A DNA stretch of 64,000 nt from Tissierellia bacterium (GCA_030538075.1 JAUNUQ010000005.1:8727-72726), one strand, 5' to 3'. Positions 8,961-18,047 are shown, numbered from the stretch's first letter. Notes: generated from the letters alone by a model not told the origin. Made by a program: numbers and translations.

Positions 8961-10211
8961 CTAGCCGCGGATTTGACCGCTCCCTAGGACCATATACTTA
9001 TTTGAAGTCAGAGCCTCCAGTCCCATCGGTCCACGGACATGGAGTTTTTGGGTGGAGATGCCAATCTCGGCGCCCAGTCCAAACTCGCCACCGTCAGTAA
9101 AGCGGGTGGAGCAGTTTACATAGACAGCAGCCGCATCCACCGCATTGGTGAACCGATTTGCCCTGTCGTAGTCCTTCGTCACAATGGCCTCGGAATGCCC
9201 GGTGCCATACTCTGCGATATGGGCGATGGCTTCCTCTAAGTCGGAAACGACCTTACAAGCCATGATATAGTCGATGAACTCCGTCTGATAATCCTCATTT
9301 GTCACAGGGAGCACCTGTGCTCCGAGGATTTGACGAGTGATCTCGTCTCCCCGCCATTCCACGGAATGGGCATCCAACAGGGCCTTCGCCTTTGGTAAAA
9401 ACTCCTCTGCGATATCCTGGTGAACGAGGAGGGTCTCCACTGCATTGCAGACGGATGGCCGCTGGGTCTTTGCATTGTCCAAGATCGTAAGGGCCATTGC
9501 CTGGTCTGCATCGGCATCTACATAGATATGGTTATTGCCTGTACCCGTCTCGATGACCGGCACCTTAGCATTTTCGACAACACTTTGGATCAGACCCGCT
9601 CCCCCTCTTGGGATCAATACATCGAGATAGCCGGCCAGCCCCATCAGTTCTTGGGCTGCGGCTCTAGAGGTATCTTCGATCAGCTGCATAAAATCTGCAG
9701 GGAGTCCGCATTCCTCCAAGGTCTCTCGCATGATCTTCATCAGAGCAGTATTACTGTAGATGGCTTCTTTTCCGCCTTTAAGGATACATACATTACCGGA
9801 CTTCAAGCAGAGGGTGGCTGCATCCACCGTCACATTTGGTCGGGATTCATAGATGATTCCAACGACGCCCAAGGGAACCCGGATGTTGATGAGTCGCATG
9901 CCATCCTTCATCGTCTCCCCAGAGAGGATCTTGCCCACCGGATCGGGTAGCTCAATCAGCTGCTCGACAGCTGCTGCGATGCCTTCGATCCGGACCGTAT
10001 CGAGCTTGAGGCGATCCTGCATCGACTCTTTCATCCCTGCGGCTTGGGCAGCGGCGATATCCTGATCATTCGCTGCAAGGATCTGAGCGGTATTCTCCCT
10101 TAGGGCTTTGGCAATGGCTGCCAATGCGCCGTTTTTTTGCTTTTCCGATAATTGGGCCAATTGCGCCTTAACAGCTGTCGCATTCTTGGCCATCTCTATT
10201 AATTTGGTCAT
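8961..10211 (-). CDS. proA: Gamma-glutamyl phosphate reductase
   Basis: Second enzyme of proline synthesis from glutamate: NADPH reduction of gamma-glutamyl phosphate to the semialdehyde. The length of 416 residues is normal. Visible motifs are IYESRPNVTVDA, the catalytic-Cys segment AKTQRPSVCNAVETLL at about 250, and GGAEFGLGAEIGIST-like sequence (here GGEFGLGAEIGIST) near the end. The start ATG lies one triplet after the proB stop, with GGAGGGG from the end of proB as ribosome site, so the genes are coupled. Confidence 0.97.
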   Translation of the reverse strand: MTKLIEMAKNATAVKAQLAQLSEKQKNGALAAIAKALRENTAQILAANDQDIAAAQAAGMKESMQDRLKLDTVRIEGIAAAVEQLIELPDPVGKILSGETMKDGMRLINIRVPLGVVGIIYESRPNVTVDAATLCLKSGNVCILKGGKEAIYSNTALMKIMRETLEECGLPADFMQLIEDTSRAAAQELMGLAGYLDVLIPRGGAGLIQSVVENAKVPVIETGTGNNHIYVDADADQAMALTILDNAKTQRPSVCNAVETLLVHQDIAEEFLPKAKALLDAHSVEWRGDEITRQILGAQVLPVTNEDYQTEFIDYIMACKVVSDLEEAIAHIAEYGTGHSEAIVTKDYDRANRFTNAVDAAAVYVNCSTRFTDGGEFGLGAEIGISTQKLHVRGPMGLEALTSNKYMVLGSGQIRG

Positions 10212-10214
10212 TTA

Positions 10215-11009
10215 TCATTCCCCTCCCTTGGGTATAAAATAGGTTCCTACTGGCTTATCATCCAGTAGATTGTATAGGATTTTCGGGTCTGCTCCATTCA
10301 GGATCCACATGGGGATCCCCTCTGGATAGCAGAGCTTAGCCGCATGGATTTTCGTAATCATCCCGCCTGTACCTCGGGCTGATCCCACTCCTTCAGCTAA
10401 ATGCTCCACGTCCTCCTCACCTAAGTCCACCCTGGGGATCAGCTTGGCATCTTCATCGGTTCTCGGGTTTGCCGTATAGAGCCCATCGATATCCGACATG
10501 ATCACCAAGCCATCTGCTTTGGATAACACAGCTACAATCGCCGACAGAGTATCATTGTCCCCAAAGACGATTTCATCAACGGCGACAGTGTCATTTTCGT
10601 TGATGATGGGTATCACCTTCATCTCCAGAAGGGTGTCGATCGTATTTTGAACATGCTGTACTCGGACCTCATCGTCGGTGATGTCTTTCGTCAGCAGAAG
10701 CTGTGCCACATTGTGATTAAAGCGTCCAAACAATTCATCATATAAATACATCAACTCACATTGACCGATCGCCGCACAGGCTTGGCGTCCGGGGATCGTC
10801 TCTGGCTTTTTATCCAGTCCCAGTTTGCCCACCCCGACGGCGATTGCGCCACTGGAGACCATTATCAGCTTACAGCCTGCATTTTTCAGATCTGAAAGCA
10901 CCTTAACCAATTCTTCAAATCGGCGCACATTGATCAATCCCGACTCATGGGTTAGAGTCGAGGTGCCAATCTTAATTACAATCCTCTTATCCGAAATCGC
11001 ATTCATCAT
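10215..11009 (-). CDS. proB: Glutamate 5-kinase (short form)
   Basis: First enzyme of proline synthesis, phosphorylating glutamate. The amino-acid kinase domain is complete: KIGTSTLT at the N terminus, MVSSGAIAVG at about 50, ENDTVAVDEIVFGDND at about 145 and GTGGMITKIHAA at about 210. At 264 residues it lacks the C-terminal PUA domain of the long form. AAGGAG precedes the start; a second ATG follows directly. It is the first gene of proBA. Confidence 0.96.
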   Translation of the reverse strand: MMNAISDKRIVIKIGTSTLTHESGLINVRRFEELVKVLSDLKNAGCKLIMVSSGAIAVGVGKLGLDKKPETIPGRQACAAIGQCELMYLYDELFGRFNHNVAQLLLTKDITDDEVRVQHVQNTIDTLLEMKVIPIINENDTVAVDEIVFGDNDTLSAIVAVLSKADGLVIMSDIDGLYTANPRTDEDAKLIPRVDLGEEDVEHLAEGVGSARGTGGMITKIHAAKLCYPEGIPMWILNGADPKILYNLLDDKPVGTYFIPKGGE

Positions 11010-11036
11010 AAACTCCTTTACAAATCCTCATTTTAT

Positions 11037-11065
11037 ATTATACCGTGATAAAGCAAAAGTGACAA
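11037..11065 (-). promoter_or_regulatory. Promoter of proBA
   Basis: On the minus strand, TTGTCA (11065-11060), a 17-bp spacer, then TATAAT (11042-11037). The -35 lies inside the 23-bp repeat copy at 11062-11084, so a mobile-element end may have supplied or replaced upstream sequence. Confidence 0.8.
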
Positions 11066-11084
11066 CATGTCTGGTATTTTGAAG
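11062..11084 (+). repeat. 23-bp repeat, copy 1
   Basis: Matches 13419-13441 at 22 of 23 positions; the last 18 bases (ATGTCTGGTATTTTGAAG) are identical. Copy 2 lies 40 bases after a truncated transposase gene, where an insertion-sequence end is expected, so this copy is probably a solo end of the same element. Confidence 0.7.
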
Positions 11085-11333
11085 AAAGTAGAGTGTCAAG
11101 ACATATGCTACAAAGCAAAGAACGCAGCGACCACTTGATTTGGGATTTGAAAGTTCAATTTCTTCTTTACAAGCTCTTTCTCACTGAGGAAATCGGTTTT
11201 GGTAAAGTCTTTCATCGTTCCAGCGGGCTGTTTTTCTCCATATTAAGTATTAGAAGACCAGATGCAAATTCTGTCAGAGTAGAGAAAAATCTTAGAAGAT
11301 CTGAGAAAATCAGCATTCCAAGATTTGTATGCG

Positions 11334-11546
11334 TCACTGTACGATCAAATCATTGATTACAATGATTGATTCTAATGCTTTTGTTTTGACCAATTTACCC
11401 ATTGAGATTAGAACGCGGATGAAGATGTCACCCAATATGATATGTCCAATCCCTGCAACACCTGAAATACCGGCATCCATACCCTTAGACAATTCTGTTC
11501 CAATCACTTGAAGACTACCGCTTACGAACATCATAAAAAAAGTCAT
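11334..11546 (-). pseudogene. Fragment of a membrane-protein gene
   Basis: An open frame of 70 codons with two hydrophobic stretches and a glycine-rich part (GMDAGISGVAGIGHIILGD). It lacks a ribosome site and ends abruptly. It follows another membrane-protein fragment on the same strand at 11577-11807, and the two look like the tail and head of adjacent genes of a lost transporter. The family is not recognised. The rest of 11085-11998 shows no other gene. Confidence 0.4.
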
Positions 11547-11576
11547 GTAAAGTCCAATTTCAAATCATTTCTAATT

Positions 11577-11807
11577 TTAACCCAGGTTTTTTAGCTCCTT
11601 ATTTCTTCGACCTAGGATCAATGCAATAAGGAGGGTGAAGAGAACTCCTAATACCAAGTTGTGTGTATGCATGACGGAGAGCGTCGTTTTTCCAACCAAA
11701 ACTGAAAAAATTGCCAGATGAAGTCTGGAGTCAAGAACAGAGAACATTCTATCAAGAAAATAGTTAAGAGAAGAGATGCCATAATACGAAAGCAGAATCC
11801 CAATCCA
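11577..11807 (-). pseudogene. C-terminal remnant of a membrane-protein gene
   Basis: A 76-codon open frame with no start codon or ribosome site, bounded upstream by a stop. It encodes a hydrophobic region with HTHNLVLGVLFTLLIALIL followed by the basic tail GRRNKELKNLG, the typical end of an integral membrane protein. I do not recognise the family. It lies 31 bases before the fragment at 11334-11546, in a patch of decayed DNA. Confidence 0.4.
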
Positions 11808-11915
11808 TCAGCCTGACGGACATTAAAATGCCATAGCTCCCCCTCGGATTGATAGGAAAATTTTTATTGACTGATGTCCATTGAACGATCATCTTCAGTA
11901 CTCTTTGTCATAGAA

Positions 11916-11981
11916 AAGAGCTTTTATCTTACAGCGAATCCCCATTAAATCCCCTGGGATCACATACAGATAAAAGCTCTT
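11916..11981. terminator. Long inverted repeat downstream of the SDR gene
   Basis: AAGAGCTTTTATCT (11916-11929) is perfectly repeated in inverse at 11968-11981 around a 38-base loop. It lies 18 bases past the SDR stop codon (minus strand). The following T-run is poor, so its role as terminator is probable, not certain. Confidence 0.5.
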
Positions 11982-11998
11982 AAAGTAAAAAAATTCAG

Positions 11999-12763
11999 CT
12001 ACATAGCTGTATAGCCGCCATCCACAGTCAGTAAGGTACCGGTCACATAGGAGGAATGATCGGAGATCAACCAGAGATTTGCCTCTGCGACTTCGCTTGA
12101 CTTAGCAAATCGACCAAGCATGCTCAACTGCTTCGCATAGGCATCCGCATCAAAACCAAAACGATCCAGTGCTTCCCTGAGCATTGGGGTATCTATTGCT
12201 CCGGGAGCAACCGAATTGATCCGTATCCCATGAGGAGAGAATTCCATGGCCGCTTGCTTTGTCAAGCCAATGACTCCATGCTTTGCCGCCACATACGCCG
12301 GAGTTAGCGGTTGTGGCCGAACTCCGCTTACCGAGGAAGTGTTGACGATGGAGCCTCCCCCGCCCTGTTTCATCATTTGTCGTAGTTCATATTTCATACA
12401 TAGAGCGACACCCTTTAGATCCACATCCATCAAAGCATCCCATACCTTCACATCGAAATCTGTTAGTGGAAGGTCATCCGGTTTGCGTGCTGCGTTATTA
12501 ACAGCTCCGTCTAGCCTTCCATAGGTATCGACGGCAAACTGTACCATCGCTTCGACCTGTTCTTCCTTTGAAACATCCACATTAAAGAAAGACGCTTCAA
12601 ATCCAGCATCCAAAATCTTCTGGGTTTGTTCCCTACCCGCCTCTTCATTGAAATCCGCTAGAATAACCTTTCCGCCTGCTTCAGCCAATAATTCTGCGGT
12701 GGACGCTCCCATGCCCATAGCAGCTCCCGTGACAATCACTACTTTTCCATCTAATCCTATCAA
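11999..12763 (-). CDS. Short-chain dehydrogenase/reductase
   Basis: NAD(P)-dependent oxidoreductase of 254 residues, classical SDR fold. The cofactor motif is TGAAMGMG at about 12-19, NNA is at about 90, and the catalytic residues are Ser in NTSSVSG with YVAAK at about 155-159. The acidic Asp after the second strand (LADFNE) favours NAD. The substrate cannot be told. The start codon is TTG at 12763 with GGAGGA just upstream. It is intact although it lies within a patch of gene remnants between two copies of the 23-bp repeat. Confidence 0.9.
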   Translation of the reverse strand: MIGLDGKVVIVTGAAMGMGASTAELLAEAGGKVILADFNEEAGREQTQKILDAGFEASFFNVDVSKEEQVEAMVQFAVDTYGRLDGAVNNAARKPDDLPLTDFDVKVWDALMDVDLKGVALCMKYELRQMMKQGGGGSIVNTSSVSGVRPQPLTPAYVAAKHGVIGLTKQAAMEFSPHGIRINSVAPGAIDTPMLREALDRFGFDADAYAKQLSMLGRFAKSSEVAEANLWLISDHSSYVTGTLLTVDGGYTAM

Positions 12764-12899
12764 TTTTCCTCCAGTGGACCGTTGAATTTGTCTGTCCTTC
12801 TGTCAAATAAGTGCCTGAGCAATAATTTAACAAGAAGATAATAAACAACTTAATTCACCAGACTACAGTACACTGCGTTTATTTTAAACTATTTTTTAG

Positions 12900-13379
12900 C
12901 CTCTGTCTATAGTAGATATTCGTATCGCAGATAAAGAATGTAGTACCTATTCGATGGTGGATTTTGTCCTGCGAGCGATCCTCTTTTTCGGCTACCAACC
13001 CCGCCAGATCCAAACGGACAAAGGGGTAGAATTCGTCTATTCCGTAAAAACCAAACGGATCCATGCATTGGAACAACTCTGCATAGACCGCTGCATCGAA
13101 CACAGCTGCATCCGACCTCGAACACCCCAGCACAACGGGAAAGTAGAGAGGAGTCACAGAAACGATAACGAACGATTCTATGCCCACTTGCACTTCAGCA
13201 GTTTCGAGGATCTGCAGAACCAGATGCGGGTCTACCTACGTCGTTCGAATCTAATCCCGATGCGAACCTTAGGCTATCTGAGTCCGAAAAAATGCGCCGA
13301 TCTCTGGAATAAGAAGACGCAGGGTAAAGGGGGGTATCCCCCTCCACCCTGCAAGAAAGCATACCATAAAGCTTTTTAA
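12900..13379 (+). pseudogene. Truncated DDE transposase (IS3/IS481-like integrase core)
   Basis: About 159 codons of a transposase C-terminal half with no start. The open frame begins after a stop at 12897-12899. Recognisable parts are the second catalytic Asp in QIQTDKGVEF (the usual N is K here), then RPRTPQHNGKVERSHR, where the E is the third catalytic acid, and the terminal LGYLSPKKCADLW. The N-terminal helix-turn-helix and first Asp are missing. A GC-rich hairpin occupies about 13319-13356 at the end of the frame. The element is dead. Confidence 0.8.
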
Positions 13380-13418
13380 ATCCCTCCTGTTTTGTTTTCA
13401 TATCATTTACAAACCTAC

Positions 13419-13441
13419 ACAATATGTCTGGTATTTTGAAG
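13419..13441 (+). repeat. 23-bp repeat, copy 2
   Basis: Lies 40 bases after the transposase remnant, in the position of an insertion-sequence right end. The same sequence in the same orientation occurs at 11062-11084. Confidence 0.7.
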
Positions 13442-13602
13442 ACGGCTTGGAGCTCAGAGCATAGCCTGTTACGAATCGTAACGCAGGGCTTTGGATCTAA
13501 TGAAATGCTCAGCTAGAACCATGAGAATAGTGTATAATTAAATCATCGTGCTGATCAAATCGTCTCATATGATTTTTTGATAAACTAACAGGAGGTGTTC
13601 CA

Positions 13603-14283
13603 ATGAAAGGCAAGGAAACGATCAAAGAACAAGTATATAACGCCATCATGCAGGATATCCTATCTTATGAATTTCGACCCAATGAAATCCTAAATGAGAA
13701 AAAACTCGTTGAAAAATATGGCTTTAGCAAGACTCCCATCCGGGAGGCATTGCTGTCCCTTTGTGACGAAAATGTGCTGCGCAGTATGCCACGATATGGC
13801 TACGAAGTACTTCGCCTGACCATGGAAGATGTTCAGGAGATGCTCCAATTTCGATATGTGCTGGAGAGTGGTCTATTGGCTGCAAATTTCATGCGATTTT
13901 CACCTGCTCAGATCGAGCGCTTAGAGGAATTAAATGAGCTGTGCAACCGGCCAGATGAAGAGGATATCTGGAGCCACTGGGCCAATAACACGGAATTCCA
14001 TCTAAAGATGATGACCTATTGTAGCAACAATTACGCCGTCGTCGAGCTGGAGAGGTGCATGGATCGGATGAAACGGGCCTATGCCCAATACTATTGGGAC
14101 AATCCGGAGGCCAATCGGCTCTATGTGGATACGAGAAATCATGAGTATATTATTCGTAGTCTTCGAGATAAGGACGTGGCAGGCCTCTTGGTCGCCCTTC
14201 GAGACGACCTCAGCGATTTTGGAGGCACTCGCCATGAGATCAAGATCGATATCGGACCGATTATTGGGGTTGGACGGGAGTAG
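13603..14283 (+). CDS. GntR-family regulator with FCD domain
   Basis: Transcription factor of 226 residues of the FadR subfamily. The winged helix covers about 8-75 (EKYGFSKTPIREALLSL). The C-terminal FCD domain (about 80-210) has the helical ligand-binding fold with His in EFHLKMM and a late His in RNHEYI, consistent with a metal-assisted ligand pocket. AGGAGGTG precedes the start. TATAAT at 13533-13538 is a likely -10, but the -35 is poor. The neighbours do not reveal a target operon; it stands alone. Confidence 0.9.
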   Translation: MKGKETIKEQVYNAIMQDILSYEFRPNEILNEKKLVEKYGFSKTPIREALLSLCDENVLRSMPRYGYEVLRLTMEDVQEMLQFRYVLESGLLAANFMRFSPAQIERLEELNELCNRPDEEDIWSHWANNTEFHLKMMTYCSNNYAVVELERCMDRMKRAYAQYYWDNPEANRLYVDTRNHEYIIRSLRDKDVAGLLVALRDDLSDFGGTRHEIKIDIGPIIGVGRE

Positions 14284-14300
14284 AATGTTGATAAAAGTCG

Positions 14301-14328
14301 AAAGGAGGGCCTGATCCCTTCTTTTTTT
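14301..14328 (+). terminator. Terminator of the GntR gene
   Basis: AAAGGAGGG (14301-14309) pairs with CCCTTCTTT (14316-14324), with one G-T pair, followed by more T. Confidence 0.8.
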
Positions 14329-14373
14329 CTCAAAGAATTCAAATTGAAAAATCCAAATAAAGAGATAAAGAGT

Positions 14374-14402
14374 TTGTGCCGGGTAACGAACTACTATATA
14401 AT
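14374..14402 (+). promoter_or_regulatory. Promoter of the IclR gene
   Basis: TTGTGC (14374-14379), a 17-bp spacer and TATAAT (14397-14402). ACTAT-N6-ATAGT (about 14394-14409) overlaps the -10 and could be a self-regulation site. Confidence 0.7.
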
Positions 14403-14453
14403 GATAGTATAAGAAAGGGATATCCAGGTCACTACGATATAGGAGGAGAGCGT

Positions 14454-15218
14454 ATGCCTGCGCAAGAGAAGATTCAATCCATAGATCGAGCGCTCGATAT
14501 TATTGAGGTGCTAGCGGAGAATCAGCATGGTCTGGGCATCACGGAGATTGCCGAGCGGATCGGACTGCACAAGAGCACAGCCTACCGGATCGCCTCCACC
14601 CTCGTCGCCAGAGGCTATGCTAGCAAGACGGAAAAGGGCATCTACAAATTGGGCCTCAAGATCATTCAAGACGTCAGCGGCTATATCAACAGCCTGGAAC
14701 TACAGACCGAAGCGCGCCCATATGTCGCCTCGATCACCTCTGAACTGGGCCTGACCTCCCATCTCGGCATCCTCGACGGCGACCAAGTCATCTATATCGA
14801 AAAGATGGATTTCTTTTCGAATCTCAGAATCTACTCCACCATCGGAGTTCGCGTCGAGGCGTATTCTTGTTCCCTTGGAAAATGCTTACTGTCAAATTAT
14901 TCTGCTTCACAGGTCCGCTCCATCATGTCGAACTGTTCCTTTGAACAGTTCACCGAGAACACGGTCGCATCCATAGATGAGTTGCTAGAAGACCTGAACC
15001 TCGTTCGAAGGAGGGGATGGGCGATGGATGACGAAGAGGCAGAGATCGGACATCGCTGCATCGGCGCTCCCATCTTCGACTACCGCGGCGATATCATCGC
15101 CGCCATCTCAGCCAGTGGCCCAACCGCCCAGATCACAGAGGAGCGCATCGAGGTCGTCGCGGAATATGTCAAAAAACAAGCCCTTGAGATCTCTCGTTCG
15201 ATGGGATATACCTATTAA
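14454..15218 (+). CDS. IclR-family transcription regulator
   Basis: Regulator of 254 residues. The N-terminal winged helix (about 5-65) has LGITEIAERIGLHKSTAYRI, and the C-terminal IclR effector domain (about 75-250) has SHLGILDGDQVIYIEKMD and a late GAPIFDYRGDIIAAISASGP. AGGAGGAG precedes ATG 14454, which is preferred over a GTG at 14376. It is convergent with the ALDH gene. Two IclR-like palindromes at 18048-18085 lie ahead of the FIST-ALDH operon, making that operon its likely target. Confidence 0.92.
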   Translation: MPAQEKIQSIDRALDIIEVLAENQHGLGITEIAERIGLHKSTAYRIASTLVARGYASKTEKGIYKLGLKIIQDVSGYINSLELQTEARPYVASITSELGLTSHLGILDGDQVIYIEKMDFFSNLRIYSTIGVRVEAYSCSLGKCLLSNYSASQVRSIMSNCSFEQFTENTVASIDELLEDLNLVRRRGWAMDDEEAEIGHRCIGAPIFDYRGDIIAAISASGPTAQITEERIEVVAEYVKKQALEISRSMGYTY

Positions 15219-15252
15219 AAACTCGACCTCCATTTTGGAAGTCGAGTTTTTT
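15216..15252. terminator. Bidirectional terminator, IclR and ALDH genes
   Basis: AAAAACTCGAC (about 15217-15227) pairs with GTCGAGTTTTT (15241-15251), with an inner TCC/GGA and a loop of ATTTT. T-runs occur on both strands between the convergent genes. Confidence 0.9.
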
Positions 15253-15263
15253 GAATAAAATTA

Positions 15264-16694
15264 TTAGAAAATATTCTTTAGCACAATGGTCTTGATCATG
15301 GTCATTTCGTCAAATGTGGAGAAGACGCCCTCAGTTCCAATCCCGCTGTGTTTCCAACCGCCAAAGGGCTGTTCAAATGCGCGGAAGAAGCTGGCTCCGT
15401 TGATGACAGCGCCGCCGGCCTCCATCTTGGAAGCGACGTGGAATGCGCGTTTTTGATCGCGGGAGAAGACAGCGCTGGAGAGGCCGAAGATGGAGCGATT
15501 GGCCAGATCAATCGCCTCCTCATCGGTGTCAAAGCCGATGATGGGAACGACTGGACCGAAGATCTCCATATCGATGGACACATCGGCATCTTGGGGCACA
15601 TCGATGAGTACAGTGGGCTCATAGAAAGCGCCGTTTCGCTTGCCACCCAGCAGGAGTTTAGCGCCTTGTTCGACGGTCTTTTCGACCTGTGCTTCGACTT
15701 TTTTCGCCGCTTTTTCACTGATCAAACAGCCAACTTGCGTGGACTCTTCATGGGGTTGACCGACTTTGAGCTGGCGGATCCGCTCGACTGCTTTTTCGGC
15801 GAACGCATCCCTTAGAGAATTGTGCACAAAGAATCTCTTACTGGCACAGCAGACCTGTCCAGTATTATACATACGTCCCCAGATCAGCTCTTCTACGGCC
15901 AGATCCACATCGCCGTCATCCAATACGATGAAGGCGTCGTTTCCACCCAGTTCAAGGGCGGTATGGGCGAGATTTTCCGCAGCCAATTTCGCCGTACTGA
16001 TCCCCACCTCCGTGCTTCCGGTCAGGGTGATCAGATGGACTCTCGGGTCCTTGACGGCAGTGGATTTGACGGCTCCTGGTGCGGTCAAACACTGAACGGC
16101 GCCATCGGTTACGCCCGCTTCGACCAATAATTCCGTCAGCTTAATCAAGGTCAGTGGGTTGTCAGAAGAGGGGAGCACGATGGCCGCGTTGCCCATCATC
16201 AGTGCAGGCGCCACTTTTTGGTCATAGAGGTCACAGGGGAAATTAAAGGGGATGATGCAGACGACAATCCCGATGGGTTCGCGGGTTACGAGTTGCAGGT
16301 TATGGTCTTGTCCCCGTTCTTGCCCCTGGGGTATGATACTGCCATAGTAATGCTTTGCAGCTTCAATAAAGCCGGAGAAACCGATTTTGATATTCCCAAT
16401 CTCCGCTCTGGCCTCGACGATGGGCTTTCCATTTTCAGCGCAGAGGGTTTGGGCGAGCTCTTCCTTATTGACCTCGACGAGATCCAGGAATTTATAGAGG
16501 ATCTCAGCACGCCGCCAGATCGGGATGGCAGCCCATTTTTTTTGTCCGATCTGCGCCGCATCGATGGCAGCTGTCAGATCTGCCTCCGTTGCCTTGGGCA
16601 CCAAATCGATGACGACGCCAGTGGCGGGATTTGTAATTGCAAAGGTCTCGCCATTTGAGCTGTCGACTGTTTTTCCGTTAATGATCATTTTCAT
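15264..16694 (-). CDS. NAD(P)-dependent aldehyde dehydrogenase
   Basis: Aldehyde dehydrogenase superfamily enzyme of about 476 residues. Catalytic Glu is in ALELGGNDAF (about 250) and catalytic Cys in NTGQVCCASKR (about 285); IPFNFPCDL carries the cofactor-binding Asn. Similar proteins oxidise succinate semialdehyde or lactaldehyde, but specificity cannot be fixed from sequence. The start at 16694 follows AAGGAGG 9 bases upstream; a longer in-frame start at 16739 lacks one. The FIST gene lies 74 bases upstream on the same strand, so the two probably form an operon driven from 18012-18040. Confidence 0.93.
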   Translation of the reverse strand: MKMIINGKTVDSSNGETFAITNPATGVVIDLVPKATEADLTAAIDAAQIGQKKWAAIPIWRRAEILYKFLDLVEVNKEELAQTLCAENGKPIVEARAEIGNIKIGFSGFIEAAKHYYGSIIPQGQERGQDHNLQLVTREPIGIVVCIIPFNFPCDLYDQKVAPALMMGNAAIVLPSSDNPLTLIKLTELLVEAGVTDGAVQCLTAPGAVKSTAVKDPRVHLITLTGSTEVGISTAKLAAENLAHTALELGGNDAFIVLDDGDVDLAVEELIWGRMYNTGQVCCASKRFFVHNSLRDAFAEKAVERIRQLKVGQPHEESTQVGCLISEKAAKKVEAQVEKTVEQGAKLLLGGKRNGAFYEPTVLIDVPQDADVSIDMEIFGPVVPIIGFDTDEEAIDLANRSIFGLSSAVFSRDQKRAFHVASKMEAGGAVINGASFFRAFEQPFGGWKHSGIGTEGVFSTFDEMTMIKTIVLKNIF

Positions 16695-16768
16695 TTGAAA
16701 CAACCTCCTTTTCCGTTTCATCCATTTATTCTCGTTCAATTAAAGTAGCAAGGGGGAACGATGATTTC

Positions 16769-17932
16769 CTATTCTCCAAATGCGGTGAAGGAGAGCATCA
16801 ATCCACCGCAGGTGTTCTTGCCATCGTCTTCGTAGCCGTATTCGCCAAAGGTAAACTCACAGATAAAGGGCACATCTCCAGCGGCCTTCTGAAGTCTCTC
16901 GGCGAGTTCATCGATTCGCTCACCGATTCCTGCACGCCGCCCTCCGCAGTGGACCAGATGATAGAAGGAAGGGGAGGTGCCGAGCTTCTCATTGACCTTG
17001 TCTATGGCCTCTTGGACGGATTCGAGCAGTCCGTCAATGCTCCCCTCCATCAGAATGATCGCGGTGTTTTCGGCGAGATTGTTGCCCACAGAGATCGTCC
17101 CATCCTCATTTCCATTCATGGGATGGCGGATGGCGACCAAATCGCCAAGGGGATCCTTGACTCCCAGTGGCGCCGTGATCGAATAGACTAAGAGATTGCC
17201 GCCGATGATCTCCTCGTGGCTCGTATTCGTCCATTCCTGGTATTTCTCAAGGGCGGGCACCCCGTCGATCTCTACAAGGGTCCTTAAGTCCTTCACCTTC
17301 GTCGCAATCCCCACATGATTGGATTCATCATAGGCCCCGGTGTATTCGTTGGCAAAGGCGTGGTCTGTATAGAAAAAGGCCACAGCGACACCATCTGTAG
17401 TCACCATATCCCCTGTGAACAGCTCCCATTCGCCTGTGATGGAATTATCCGCAGCGCTGCCTCCGAACAGAGGTACTCTGCCGATGACATCAGTAATGCC
17501 CTTGAGATACAATTCCTCTTCACCAGGTGATGCCACCATATAGAAATAGGAAGGAGCCTCTGCCTTACCGGCATTAGCCATGGCCAGCTCAGCTACCCTT
17601 CTCCCGGTCGCACGCGCCGTGCCTTCTTTCGCCAATCCAGCAATCCCTACAACTAGATCGTCGCCACTTACGCCCATCAAGCCGACAAAACCGTTTTCTC
17701 CTGCGATATAACCCTCATTGGTGATCACACCCGTAAATGATGTATTGCCGATGAGCGGGACGCCCGGCAGTTCATCCCCGATCGTTTTCAAGAGCTCCTT
17801 CTGATCGAACTGTACTCCGCTGTAGACAAAGGCCATCTTTAAATCCTTCAGATCTTTGACGCAGCTAGCCGCTTCTCTTCCTGCTAGTTGAACCTCGCTG
17901 TTGACACTGGAACCAATCCTCGCGTTAAGCAT
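16769..17932 (-). CDS. FIST-domain protein
   Basis: Cytoplasmic protein of about 387 residues covering FIST_N (about 20-210) and FIST_C (about 220-370). FIST domains are thought to sense small ligands such as amino acids and usually occur in signalling proteins. Here the domain stands alone with no kinase or cyclase attached. Visible features are FGGSAADNSITGEWELF and a Cys-rich end (LVHCGGRRAG, NTCGGLMLSF). AAAGGAGG precedes ATG 17932. It heads a presumed operon with the aldehyde dehydrogenase, suggesting a sensing or binding role for the same substrate. Confidence 0.85.
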   Translation of the reverse strand: MLNARIGSSVNSEVQLAGREAASCVKDLKDLKMAFVYSGVQFDQKELLKTIGDELPGVPLIGNTSFTGVITNEGYIAGENGFVGLMGVSGDDLVVGIAGLAKEGTARATGRRVAELAMANAGKAEAPSYFYMVASPGEEELYLKGITDVIGRVPLFGGSAADNSITGEWELFTGDMVTTDGVAVAFFYTDHAFANEYTGAYDESNHVGIATKVKDLRTLVEIDGVPALEKYQEWTNTSHEEIIGGNLLVYSITAPLGVKDPLGDLVAIRHPMNGNEDGTISVGNNLAENTAIILMEGSIDGLLESVQEAIDKVNEKLGTSPSFYHLVHCGGRRAGIGERIDELAERLQKAAGDVPFICEFTFGEYGYEDDGKNTCGGLMLSFTAFGE

Positions 17933-18011
17933 TTGAACCTCCTTTGGGTTTAGAATGGACATAAATATCCATATGTAGTAGGGCAAAGGAAAACCTTAAC
18001 TCTATATAAGT

Positions 18012-18040
18012 ATCATATATTCATTTAGAAAAACCGTCAA
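18012..18040 (-). promoter_or_regulatory. Promoter of the FIST-ALDH operon
   Basis: On the minus strand, TTGACG (18040-18035), a 17-bp spacer and TATGAT (18017-18012), 80 bases before the FIST start codon. Confidence 0.75.
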
Positions 18041-18047
18041 ATCAGCC

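Noticed and set aside
9420..9950. Open frame (176 codons) antisense to proA
   Set aside because: Shadow of a clear proA gene; composition follows the antisense of its codons.
11093..11356. 87-codon open frame in the decayed patch
   Set aside because: No ribosome site and no recognisable protein features; the minus-strand remnants explain the region better.
13319..13356. GC-rich hairpin at the end of the transposase remnant as an intrinsic terminator
   Set aside because: No T-run follows, and it lies within the open frame of the remnant.
14376..14453. Longer IclR protein starting at GTG 14376
   Set aside because: The extension covers the promoter -10, while ATG 14454 has a perfect ribosome site.
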